Source: JACPWY01 sp964603655 (GTDB lineage: Bacteria; Bdellovibrionota; FAC87; UBA2466). Taken from it: a stretch of 8,152 nucleotides of DNA. Made by a program: the position numbers and the translations under genes. Shown here one piece after another: positions 1-5,772 of this stretch. Under the pieces are notes generated by a model, which saw only the letters and a program-made list of their open reading frames with translations, was not told where the DNA came from and made no database searches. The DNA lies in contig CAZRVZ010000044.1 in the NCBI GenBank assembly GCA_964603655.1, forward strand, positions 1 to 8,152, in the 5' to 3' direction. Position 1 is the first letter of the stretch. Each line of letters starts with the position of its first letter.

Positions 1-1
1 T

Positions 2-12
2 TGTTGCGTTTC
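2..12 (+). repeat. left terminal inverted repeat of the transposon
   Basis: TGTTGCGTTTC, perfectly complementary to 4179-4189. Weaker similarity continues to about base 24. A secondary CCGGTTTCA at 38-46 resembles CCGTTTCA found in the same relative orientation inside the right end (complement of 4154-4161). This could be a second transposase-binding site. Confidence 0.75.
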
Positions 13-63
13 AATCCCCATGTCTTTCCCGACAGTTCCGGTTTCAAGTTTGATTGTGTAACT

Positions 64-89
64 CGGAATTCGGCTGTCATTTCCGAATT
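64..89. repeat. left subterminal hairpin with CGGAATTCGG core
   Basis: The 10-mer CGGAATTCGG lies at 64-73. Its part AATTCGG (67-73) pairs with CCGAATT (83-89) around a 9-base loop. The same 10-mer is present in opposite orientation near the right end (complement of 3987-3996). That arrangement is expected for binding sites of a transposase or regulator at both ends. It lies upstream of the first gene, so it could also act as an operator. The function is inferred from position only. Confidence 0.5.
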
Positions 90-125
90 TGCATAAGGAA
101 GTATTTGAGGCGATGACCGAGGACT

Positions 126-872
126 ATGTCCTTGGCGGTGAAACCTGTCTATTCGGGGAGTATTTTTGTGGCGTCTCCCTACGTTCCTGACTCCAATGGA
201 AAATTGCGGCCCTCGCGTCCCATGAGTTGTCCTGAGCCCGCTTCATTGTGCGGCAATATTCAGATTTTAAAATGGCGACCACGTAAGTGTGGGCCTGGTT
301 ATGCGTTTGCAGTCTTCCGGTGTTATACGCACGGAAGGGTTTTCACGGCTTATCCACTGGACTGGACTCCCTATGCCCGTAAGTCATTTACCGATTTGAC
401 TCCGGACGGAATAGATAAAGTGCATGACGATGAGGTGAGACTCGGTTGGGCAGGTACCGTTTTTCAAGCTGTTATCGATGCGGCTGACGGGCGGCGCTGG
501 CCCGATGAATCGGGAGGGCTAGGGAATATCGACGAGCGTGGTCTCACGCCTGGGGGAGTGTTTCGCACTCAATGCCGGCACATCTGCGGAGCTCTTTCTA
601 TATTCGCCATAGACGAAAACTCAAATCGACGAGCGATGGAGAAAGTCACAGCGTACTTCGGAATCGGAGTGCCCCGTCTCATGGATCTATCCAATATTCG
701 GGAGGGTCCATGGTGGAAAGCGGCAGGAGAGGCGGGAGCCAGAGTCCTCGATCATTTGGGCGCACCGGGCCGACGACATCTTGAAAACCTCGTCGGCCTG
801 GGAGTTGACCGCAAATATTGGGGGCCCTGGTCTCCACCTATTTTGTCGCGTGAAATCGCTAAAGACTCGTGA
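126..872 (+). CDS. unrecognised Cys/His-containing accessory protein of the transposon
   Basis: A 248-residue protein, first in the operon. I do not recognise it with certainty. The N-terminal third holds a possible metal-binding cluster: C35 and C42 (CPEPASLC), C55 (KCGPG) and C66/H69 (FRCYTHG). An aromatic, Pro-rich stretch follows (AYPLDWTPYARKSF). I have the impression of short conserved zinc-binding proteins beside transposases, such as DUF6431-type proteins, but no family call is safe. The rest is mixed alpha/beta with no signal peptide or membrane segment and no visible catalytic motif. ATG 126 is the first start after an in-frame TGA at 114-116. Its Shine-Dalgarno is poor, with GAGG only 3-4 bases away, so a later start such as ATG 222 is possible. 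It ends 34 bp before the transposase gene. By position it could be a DNA-binding regulator or a target-choice factor analogous to TnsD/TniQ, but no sequence evidence of homology to those is visible. Confidence 0.6.
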   Translation: MSLAVKPVYSGSIFVASPYVPDSNGKLRPSRPMSCPEPASLCGNIQILKWRPRKCGPGYAFAVFRCYTHGRVFTAYPLDWTPYARKSFTDLTPDGIDKVHDDEVRLGWAGTVFQAVIDAADGRRWPDESGGLGNIDERGLTPGGVFRTQCRHICGALSIFAIDENSNRRAMEKVTAYFGIGVPRLMDLSNIREGPWWKAAGEAGARVLDHLGAPGRRHLENLVGLGVDRKYWGPWSPPILSREIAKDS

Positions 873-906
873 CATTTAATCCTCCGGTAACAAACAGGGG
901 GTATCG

Positions 907-2235
907 ATGTCACAAAATCCGAATAGCATTTCAGTGGTCCGGTATATTGCCGTTTCTCAGGTACTTTCTCAAGTATCTCGTGGAATGCGTTTGCCCGATG
1001 CTGTAAAAACGGTGGCTCGAGGCCGAATTCACGACTTGAATGGGCGATTTATCCGCGTTTCACCCCGCACCCTCTACCGATGGGTCCGAGCGTTTGAGAA
1101 AGAGGGGATGTCCGGTCTTATTCCCGAGTCGCGTTTGATGAGTAGCGCTTCAAGGGCTCTCTCCTCGAAATTCGTGGAATATCTGGTCCAGGAGAAGGCC
1201 AAAGACCCCGATGCGAGTCTCCCAGAAGTTATTCGTCGAGCTACCGTTGACGGAATTATTGATGGCGGCGCCGTATCACGCTCAAGCGCCTGGCGCGCGG
1301 CGCGCCGGCTGAATCTTCCACTCTTTGCCGATAAAGCAGACACAGCTTCCGATAAGCGCCGATTTAGCTACGCCCACCGAATGCAAATGGTGATTACCGA
1401 TGGAAAGCATTTTAGAGCGGGATCCAAACGAAGACGACGAGTAGTGATGACGTTTCTCGATGACTGCACGCGCCTTGGTCTGCATGCCGTGGTCGGAAAA
1501 AGCGAGAATACGGCGCTCTTTCTTCGGGGGTTTTGGGAAACATTGTCCCTCTGGGGTCTTTTTTCGACCATATTCGTCGATAACGGATCTGCTTTCATTT
1601 CCGGAGACACCCTCACGTGTGTAGCGAGACTTGATATTGCACTCATCCATGGCACGGCTGATTATCCCGAGGGCAGGGGTAAAATTGAGCGATTCAATCA
1701 AACCATTCAGGAAGATCTTCTTCGTACTTTCGATAATAACCCTGAGATCGATCCCGATGAAAAGGCCTTGGAACTGAGAATCAATCACTATTTGAAAAAT
1801 CTCTATAACCGCCGTCCCCATGAGAGCCTTGGTTTCGATACACCGGAAAAACGTTTTCTTGAAGACTCGCTTCCCTTGCGAGCAGGGGATATAGGTCATT
1901 TGCGGCAGCACTTCATCATCAAGCGATCCCACAAGGTTGCACGCGATAACATTCTGAAAGTCAAAGGCCAGTTGCTCGAAACGCCAATGGGGTATGCGGG
2001 GCGACGTGTGGATGTGTTTAGGCACTGCCTTGATCGTACGGCATCGATTCTTCATGAAGGAAAATTCCTGGAGTTAAAACCCGTGGACGTCACTCTCAAC
2101 GCTCATTCGACGCGAGCCGGACGAGATGCCGAAAAACCAAAACCGATACCCACAAGAAGTGCTGCTTCAAAACTTTTTCACAAAGATCTGTCACCCATCG
2201 TAACAATAAACGGGGATTTCCCCGAGAAGGAGTAA
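907..2235 (+). CDS. DD(35)E transposase, Mu/TniA/TnsB-like
   Basis: A 442-residue integrase-fold transposase expected to cut and join the transposon ends. Residues about 8-75 look like helix-turn-helix DNA binding (SPRTLYRWVRAFEKEGMSGL). The rve/RNase H-like core spans about 150-315. Its catalytic triad is visible: D165 (ITDGKHF), D225 (FVDNGSAF) and E261 (GKIERFNQ), with 35 residues between the last two. RRPHESLGF (302-310) is the usual motif after the core. Residues about 325-395 match a Mu-transposase C-terminal beta-barrel (RDNILKVKGQLLETP, GRRVDVFRH). The basic, Pro-rich tail (about 400-442) may contact the ATPase, as the TnsB C-terminus does with TnsC; this is inference. It is shorter than TniA (about 560) or TnsB (about 700), nearer to IS481-like length, but the Mu-type C-terminus and ATPase partner argue for the Mu/Tn7 side. 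The start is supported by CAGGGGG at 895-901. The next gene starts 2 bp after its stop. Confidence 0.9.
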   Translation: MSQNPNSISVVRYIAVSQVLSQVSRGMRLPDAVKTVARGRIHDLNGRFIRVSPRTLYRWVRAFEKEGMSGLIPESRLMSSASRALSSKFVEYLVQEKAKDPDASLPEVIRRATVDGIIDGGAVSRSSAWRAARRLNLPLFADKADTASDKRRFSYAHRMQMVITDGKHFRAGSKRRRRVVMTFLDDCTRLGLHAVVGKSENTALFLRGFWETLSLWGLFSTIFVDNGSAFISGDTLTCVARLDIALIHGTADYPEGRGKIERFNQTIQEDLLRTFDNNPEIDPDEKALELRINHYLKNLYNRRPHESLGFDTPEKRFLEDSLPLRAGDIGHLRQHFIIKRSHKVARDNILKVKGQLLETPMGYAGRRVDVFRHCLDRTASILHEGKFLELKPVDVTLNAHSTRAGRDAEKPKPIPTRSAASKLFHKDLSPIVTINGDFPEKE

Positions 2236-2237
2236 CC

Positions 2238-3032
2238 ATGGACCGCTTTCACTTTACAACGGTGCCATTCACTAGAGAAATCAAGGTAGAGCACCGATTC
2301 AAGGTGCCACACATCGAGGAGGAGATAGCCTCGCTAAAGAGCGCCATCGATAGCAGGCAATCTGCGTGTCTTGTAGCACCTGCGGGTGCCGGGAAAAGCG
2401 TTTGCATCAGGGCTCTCCTTTCGAGTCTTCCCGAGGCCCGCTATCGGACGACCTATCTCAAACTCACGAATCTTTCGGCCAGAGACATGTGCCGGCAAAT
2501 CGCCTCCTTCATCGGAATCTCGAATGCAGGCCATTATCCGAGCCTCGTCCGCTCAATCGAAGACTCCTTTCGATCTGGTTTCATTGAGCAAGGCAAGCGG
2601 CAGGTCATTGTTTTTGACGAAGCCCATGACATGCGCCGCGAAGTCCTTCGAATGCTCCGGCTCATCACCAATTTTGATATGGACTCAAAGCTCGTTGTCA
2701 GCTTTGTCCTTTGTGGGCAGACCCGAATGAAAGAGACTTTGCTTGAACCACAAATGGAGGATATCCGGCAACGGCTCACCCACTGCGGGGAAATTTCGCT
2801 TCTGTCACGCGATGAAACGAGAGCTTATATCGAGCATCGGGTGAAAATCGCGGGTCGGTCCAAAAACCCGTTCGACGCGCAAGCCGTTGAAGCTCTCTTT
2901 GAAGTCACTCGCGGAAACATGCGCGCCATCGATAAATTGGCTACCGCAAGCCTGACTGCCGCCGATCATTTGGGCCGCGATGTCGTCGAATCCGCCGATG
3001 TCGCATTGGCTAGGAACTCCCAATGGATGTAA
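2238..3032 (+). CDS. AAA+ ATPase, TniB/TnsC/MuB-like transposition regulator
   Basis: A 264-residue cytosolic AAA+ ATPase of the ExeA/TniB type. In Mu, Tn7 and Tn5053 the equivalent protein binds target DNA with ATP, activates the transposase and imposes target immunity. Walker A is APAGAGKS at 47-54 (K53, S54). Walker B is VIVFDEAHD at about 123-131 (D127, E128). A sensor-1-like strand lies at SFVLCGQ (155-161), and an arginine-finger region at DIRQRL (about 175-180). The C-terminal part (about 188-255) is the helical lid, with the RGNMRAIDKLA motif typical of ExeA-like ATPases. The start is clear: GAAGGAG at 2226-2232 precedes ATG 2238 by 5 bases, and the transposase stop lies inside that gap, so the two are translationally coupled. 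The 3' end overlaps the next gene by 10 bp. Function is inferred from family and context; the fold assignment is secure. Confidence 0.88.
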   Translation: MDRFHFTTVPFTREIKVEHRFKVPHIEEEIASLKSAIDSRQSACLVAPAGAGKSVCIRALLSSLPEARYRTTYLKLTNLSARDMCRQIASFIGISNAGHYPSLVRSIEDSFRSGFIEQGKRQVIVFDEAHDMRREVLRMLRLITNFDMDSKLVVSFVLCGQTRMKETLLEPQMEDIRQRLTHCGEISLLSRDETRAYIEHRVKIAGRSKNPFDAQAVEALFEVTRGNMRAIDKLATASLTAADHLGRDVVESADVALARNSQWM

Positions 3033-3973
3033 ATCTCGTTGACCCTGAATGTTTTCCCTTTTCCAGAGTGGGTTCACTTGATGCAAACTATGGAACAAAT
3101 TGGCTTATCGAATCCCTGTGGCTTGAGAACGCGGCTGGGATTATCGGAGGTCAGCCCAAGTGCTGCAAATCCTGGCTCGGTCTCGATATGGCGGTCTCTG
3201 TCGCCTCCGGTACGCCATGCCTCGGGCGCTTTGCCGTGAGTACCTCGGGGCCCACTCTCGTCTATCTCGCCGAAGACTCCATCGAGGAGGTAAAAAAACG
3301 CGTCCATTGCATCTGTAATAGCCGAAAACTCTACATCCACTCCCTTGATCTCGTCGTTATTACCGCGCCGACGCTACGGCTCGATAGCGAGTGGGATCAG
3401 AAAAAACTCCTCGCGACGGTCGAGCGAATTTCACCAAAACTCCTGCTTCTTGATCCCTTGGTACGGCTCCATCGGCTTGACGAAAATAACGCGAGAGATA
3501 TCGCGGGTCTTCTCGGCTTTTTACGGGAAATTCAGAGAAAGGCAAAATGCGCGGTAGTCCTGACTCATCATGCAAGCAAACGCACTTGCGTGAGACCGGG
3601 CCAGGGACTGAGGGGCACAAGTGACTTGCACGCTTTCGGCGACAGCAATCTCTACCTCTCTCGCGACACCGAAGACGCGCTCGAACTCATCTCGGAACAT
3701 CGCTCAGCCAAAGCCCCGCCGTCACTGCGCCTGAAACTTGTGGACATTGAAAATGCTACTCATCTCACCGTCATCGAAAACGCTACACCCGTCGCTGCAC
3801 CCGCACTGGACCAGCGCATCCTTGATCACCTTTCCGACTCAAATGGCCCAGTCCAACGAAATCTCCTCAGAAGCGTTCTTCGAGCCAATAACCAGCGCTT
3901 CGGTCAATCTCTCACAGCCCTACTTGCCTCCGGCAAAATCATCACTACCCCAGACGGCATCGCTCTCCCCTAA
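3023..3973 (+). CDS. RepA/RecA-fold ATPase (AAA_25-like) with altered P-loop
   Basis: A 316-residue protein resembling hexameric RecA-fold ATPases of the plasmid RepA/DnaB-like group. The P-loop region is GGQPKCCKSWLGLDMA, starting at G42. Cys48 replaces the second glycine of the GxxxxGK[ST] consensus, while K49 and S50 are kept. The Walker B strand is LLLLDPLVRLH (D144 is the acidic residue), followed by DENN. The VVLTHHASK segment (about 178-186) matches the sensor/H-motif strand, and GLRGTSDLHAFGD (195-207) is the expected following loop. Residues about 253-316 form a likely winged-helix domain (DQRILDHLSDSNGPVQRNLL, ALLASGKII). The start overlaps the previous gene by 10 bp, with TAGGAA at 3011-3016 as ribosome-binding site. 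It may be a helicase-like or DNA-remodelling factor for transposition or replication of the element; no experimentally known role is claimed. Mu, Tn7 and Tn5053 have no such second RecA-type ATPase among their core transposition proteins. Confidence 0.82.
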   Translation: MDVNLVDPECFPFSRVGSLDANYGTNWLIESLWLENAAGIIGGQPKCCKSWLGLDMAVSVASGTPCLGRFAVSTSGPTLVYLAEDSIEEVKKRVHCICNSRKLYIHSLDLVVITAPTLRLDSEWDQKKLLATVERISPKLLLLDPLVRLHRLDENNARDIAGLLGFLREIQRKAKCAVVLTHHASKRTCVRPGQGLRGTSDLHAFGDSNLYLSRDTEDALELISEHRSAKAPPSLRLKLVDIENATHLTVIENATPVAAPALDQRILDHLSDSNGPVQRNLLRSVLRANNQRFGQSLTALLASGKIITTPDGIALP

Positions 3974-3983
3974 CCAATTCCCG

Positions 3984-4103
3984 ATTCCGAATTCCGTTCC
4001 ACTGCACGCGTAGGGGATCGCTGGAACGGAATCGGAAATTGTGCCTCGATTCCCGATTCCGCGATTCCACCCTATACGCGCGCAGTGGAACGGAATCTGG
4101 AAT
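3984..4103. repeat. nested palindromes in the transposon right end
   Basis: An outer inverted repeat pairs 3984-4012 with 4075-4103 (26 of 29 bases). An inner hairpin pairs 4028-4039 with 4049-4060 (11 of 12 bases, 9-base loop). The unit GGAACGGAAT occurs at 4023-4032 and 4087-4096 on the plus strand and at 3991-4000 on the minus strand. A degenerate relative lies on the minus strand at about 4054-4070. CAGTGGAA also recurs at 4083-4090, 4145-4152 and, inverted, at 3997-4004. The array starts 10 bp after the operon's stop codon. It could be an array of transposase-binding sites, as at Mu and Tn7 ends, or a REP-like palindromic element, or a transcription terminator. No U-run follows, so a Rho-independent terminator is not supported. 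Confidence 0.75.
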
Positions 4104-4178
4104 TTGAACAAGATGAACCTAACCTAACCCATTGCAAGCTGAGACAGTGGAAGTGAAACGGAGCCGGTCATTGGGCGA

Positions 4179-4189
4179 GAAACGCAACA
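4179..4189 (-). repeat. right terminal inverted repeat of the transposon
   Basis: GAAACGCAACA, the perfect complement of the left terminal repeat at 2-12. The next inward bases (4167-4178) match the left end at 7 of 12 positions. The following flank begins GTTAG. Confidence 0.75.
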
Positions 4190-4199
4190 GTTAGTGCCT

Positions 4200-4213
4200 A
4201 ACCTTGCGAGGTT
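4200..4213. other. short hairpin after the FN3 gene stop codon
   Basis: AACCT-TGCG-AGGTT forms a 5-bp stem directly next to the minus-strand stop codon (4214-4216). It lies between the FN3 gene and the transposon end. It may be a weak transcription terminator for the FN3 gene, but no U-run follows on the minus strand, so this is a low-confidence call. Confidence 0.3.
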
Positions 4214-5620
4214 CTACTTCGGAGTGGTAATCGAAACGGCGGCTGACTCTGAAAAGCCGGCCAGGTTTGTCGCGCGAACTTTAAAGAAGTAGGTCGTATT
4301 CGCGAGTAGGCGGGACTTGGCATAAGCAAATTCCCCAACGGCCGCGGCTGGAGTGAGCGCGGCATAGGCCCCGCTTGCGCCCTTTTTCATATAAATAGCG
4401 ATGGCGGTTTCATTGTCGTTTGAATCCACCCAGGCGAGTTTAACTGAGGTAGCGGAACTCGCCGTCGCGCTCAAAGCGGTTGGTGCAGACGGCACGCCGG
4501 ACGTAATTGAAGCCGCAGCTGACGGGTCTGAGGCGTTGGTGTTGTTTAAAGTGGTTACCCGAAAGAAATACTTTATTTTTGTAGCCAGACCTAAAACTGT
4601 TCCCTTTTGAACGGTCGCGCGGAGATTAGGGGTTACCGCAACCCAGGGGCCTGATGACGACGTCGCCTTTTCAATTTTGTAACCAGTTTTTAGCGAGGAA
4701 TTGTCTACCCAGGTAACCTTCACCGATGTCGCACTGGCGACGGAAAGGGCCACCGCTGTGGGCGCATTCGGCTTGGCATAGCCCAATGTAACACTGGTGG
4801 ATGCAAAGCCAGAGGCGCCCGCTACGTTAACAGCCGAGATACGGTAAAAGTACTTCTTTTTTTGCGACAAGGAGCCGTCGCCCGCCGACAGGGCGTTGGC
4901 TGCCGCGAGACTGGGCAGCGCTGTCCACGGGCCGGTGGCAACGAGAGCGCGTTCAATCTTGAAACCGGTTTCATTATTGCTGTTGTCGACCCAGCTCAGA
5001 TTGATGTTCGTGCCGACGGCCGCTGCGACGAACGCGGTCGGTGCCATCGGTGCCAAAGGTGGCTGTCCAACAGAAGAAATGCCTAACGGCGAGAATATAT
5101 CGTAATAAGAATATGCGTCGGGGCGTTTTCCTTCACCCTCAAAAGGTAATCCGCTAAACTTCTTGAAATAGAAGAGATCTTTGATGTTCAAATCGGATTC
5201 AGAATAGGCTCCCTCAAAACCAGTAAAGTCTGAAAAAGTAATTATGTCAGAATTATCCCTGGGGAAATCGGAGAGCGAGGCCTTGATTCCAATGGAACCG
5301 GGAGATGAAATCGAAGAGTCGGTCACGTCTCCCACTACAGTTTCATTGAGCAGCACGGTAAGATGATTTTCATTTAGCAACAACGTCAATAACGGGTTCT
5401 CGTAAGTTTGAAAAATAGGGCTAATTTCCTTTCCGCCGTTGGCGTAGTCCTTATTTAGTGCGATGTCGATTGGGAACGTCACGGGAAAGGTGGCAAGTGT
5501 TTGCAACGATCCATCCATTTTATTTATTGTGACGCTATACCCTGTTGCAGTACCATCCCATTTAAATTGAACGAAACCGCCTTCGGCGGGTGGATCTAAA
5601 GGAAAACTTCTCCCCATCAC
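4214..5620 (-). pseudogene. 5'-truncated gene for FN3-repeat surface/secreted protein
   Basis: The open frame gives 468 residues, read from a nominal GTG at 5620 to a TAG at 4214-4216. Three fibronectin type III domains lie at about 191-281, 284-374 and 376-468. Each has the strand signature W-V-D (LSWVDNSNNETGFKIER, VTWVDNSSLKTGYKIEK, LAWVDSNDNETAIAIY) and a late YFxxV/I strand. Residues about 15-140 are beta-rich (FVQFKWDGTATGYSVTI, LLTLLLNENHLTVLLNETV), like a laminin-G/concanavalin-type sandwich; this is inferred from pattern only. Such proteins are usually exported and bind carbohydrate or protein. Here the signal peptide and the start of the first domain are missing. The frame continues into the IS91-like terminus, where an in-frame stop lies at 5636-5638. 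No ribosome-binding site precedes the nominal start, and about the first 15 residues may be encoded by the inserted element. The C-terminus looks natural. The gene was therefore probably broken by the element to its left on the minus strand. Confidence 0.75.
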
Positions 5621-5635
5621 ATTTCGAAGCGAAGG

Positions 5636-5657
5636 TTACCCTCCCCACGCAGGGTAA
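5636..5657. repeat. hairpin in the left end of the IS91-like element
   Basis: TTACCCT (5636-5642) pairs perfectly with AGGGTAA (5651-5657) around an 8-base loop. IS91-family ends commonly carry such hairpins near the site of strand nicking or termination. A perfect 10-bp palindrome, GGAGATCTCC, follows at 5670-5679. Either could be a recombinase or transposase recognition site. Confidence 0.55.
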
Positions 5658-5724
5658 GTGTAAGCCCCCGGAGATCTCCATCCGCAAACTGTCAGAATGA
5701 TTCAAAGAAAATCGAAGAAGACCC

Positions 5725-5771
5725 GATCCTCCTTGTGGGTAGTTCGCCAAAACCAAACCACAAGGAGGATC
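5725..5771 (+). promoter_or_regulatory. inverted repeat that sequesters the recombinase ribosome-binding site
   Basis: GATCCTCCTTGTGG (5725-5738) is the perfect complement of CCACAAGGAGGATC (5758-5771), with a 19-base loop. The right arm contains the Shine-Dalgarno sequence AAGGAGG (5762-5768), 4 bases before ATG 5773. In an RNA starting upstream of 5725 the site would be fully paired, blocking translation. A transcript starting inside the loop or right arm would be free. This resembles the protection against external read-through known in IS10 and IS50. The structure is seen; the regulatory role is inferred. Confidence 0.6.
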
Positions 5772-5772
5772 T

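Larger units (their letters stand above)
2..4189 (+). mobile_element. Mu/Tn7-type transposon with four-gene operon, apparently complete
   Basis: The ends are an 11-bp perfect inverted repeat, TGTTGCGTTTC at 2-12 and its complement at 4179-4189. With the next 12 bases included, 18 of 23 positions match. The TG...CA termini are typical of elements moved by DDE transposases of the Mu/Tn7/Tn5053 group. The enclosed genes fit: a DD(35)E transposase with a Mu-type C-terminal domain and a TniB/TnsC-like ATPase, plus a second RecA-fold ATPase and an unknown protein. All four run left to right and fill the element apart from about 120 bp at the left and 215 bp at the right. No cargo gene is seen. Only one base of left flank (T) is available, so a target-site duplication cannot be tested properly. 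A 5-bp one would need G at position 1, because the right flank starts GTTAG, so it is not supported if the boundary is exact. The termini and gene content are seen directly; the assignment as one mobile unit is inferred. Confidence 0.8.

Noticed and set aside
8..17. GTTTCAATCC resembles the start of some CRISPR repeats
   Set aside because: There is only one copy and no repeat-spacer array. The sequence overlaps a transposon terminal repeat matched at 4179-4189.
50..78. TTGATT as a -35 box for the transposon operon
   Set aside because: No acceptable -10 sequence is present at 16-18 bp spacing, so no promoter call is made.
113..190. Short 25-codon frame with an upstream AAGGAAG, overlapping the first gene
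   Set aside because: It is very short, has no recognisable content, and overlaps a much longer frame. A leader-peptide role cannot be supported.
1282..2055. 257-residue open frame on the minus strand
   Set aside because: It is antisense to the transposase, which has a clear catalytic triad. Its own translation shows no domain.
4190..4194. GTTAG as a 5-bp target-site duplication
   Set aside because: The single left-flank base is T, whereas a 5-bp repeat would require G there. Duplications of 2, 3 or 6 bp are compatible but untestable in this window.
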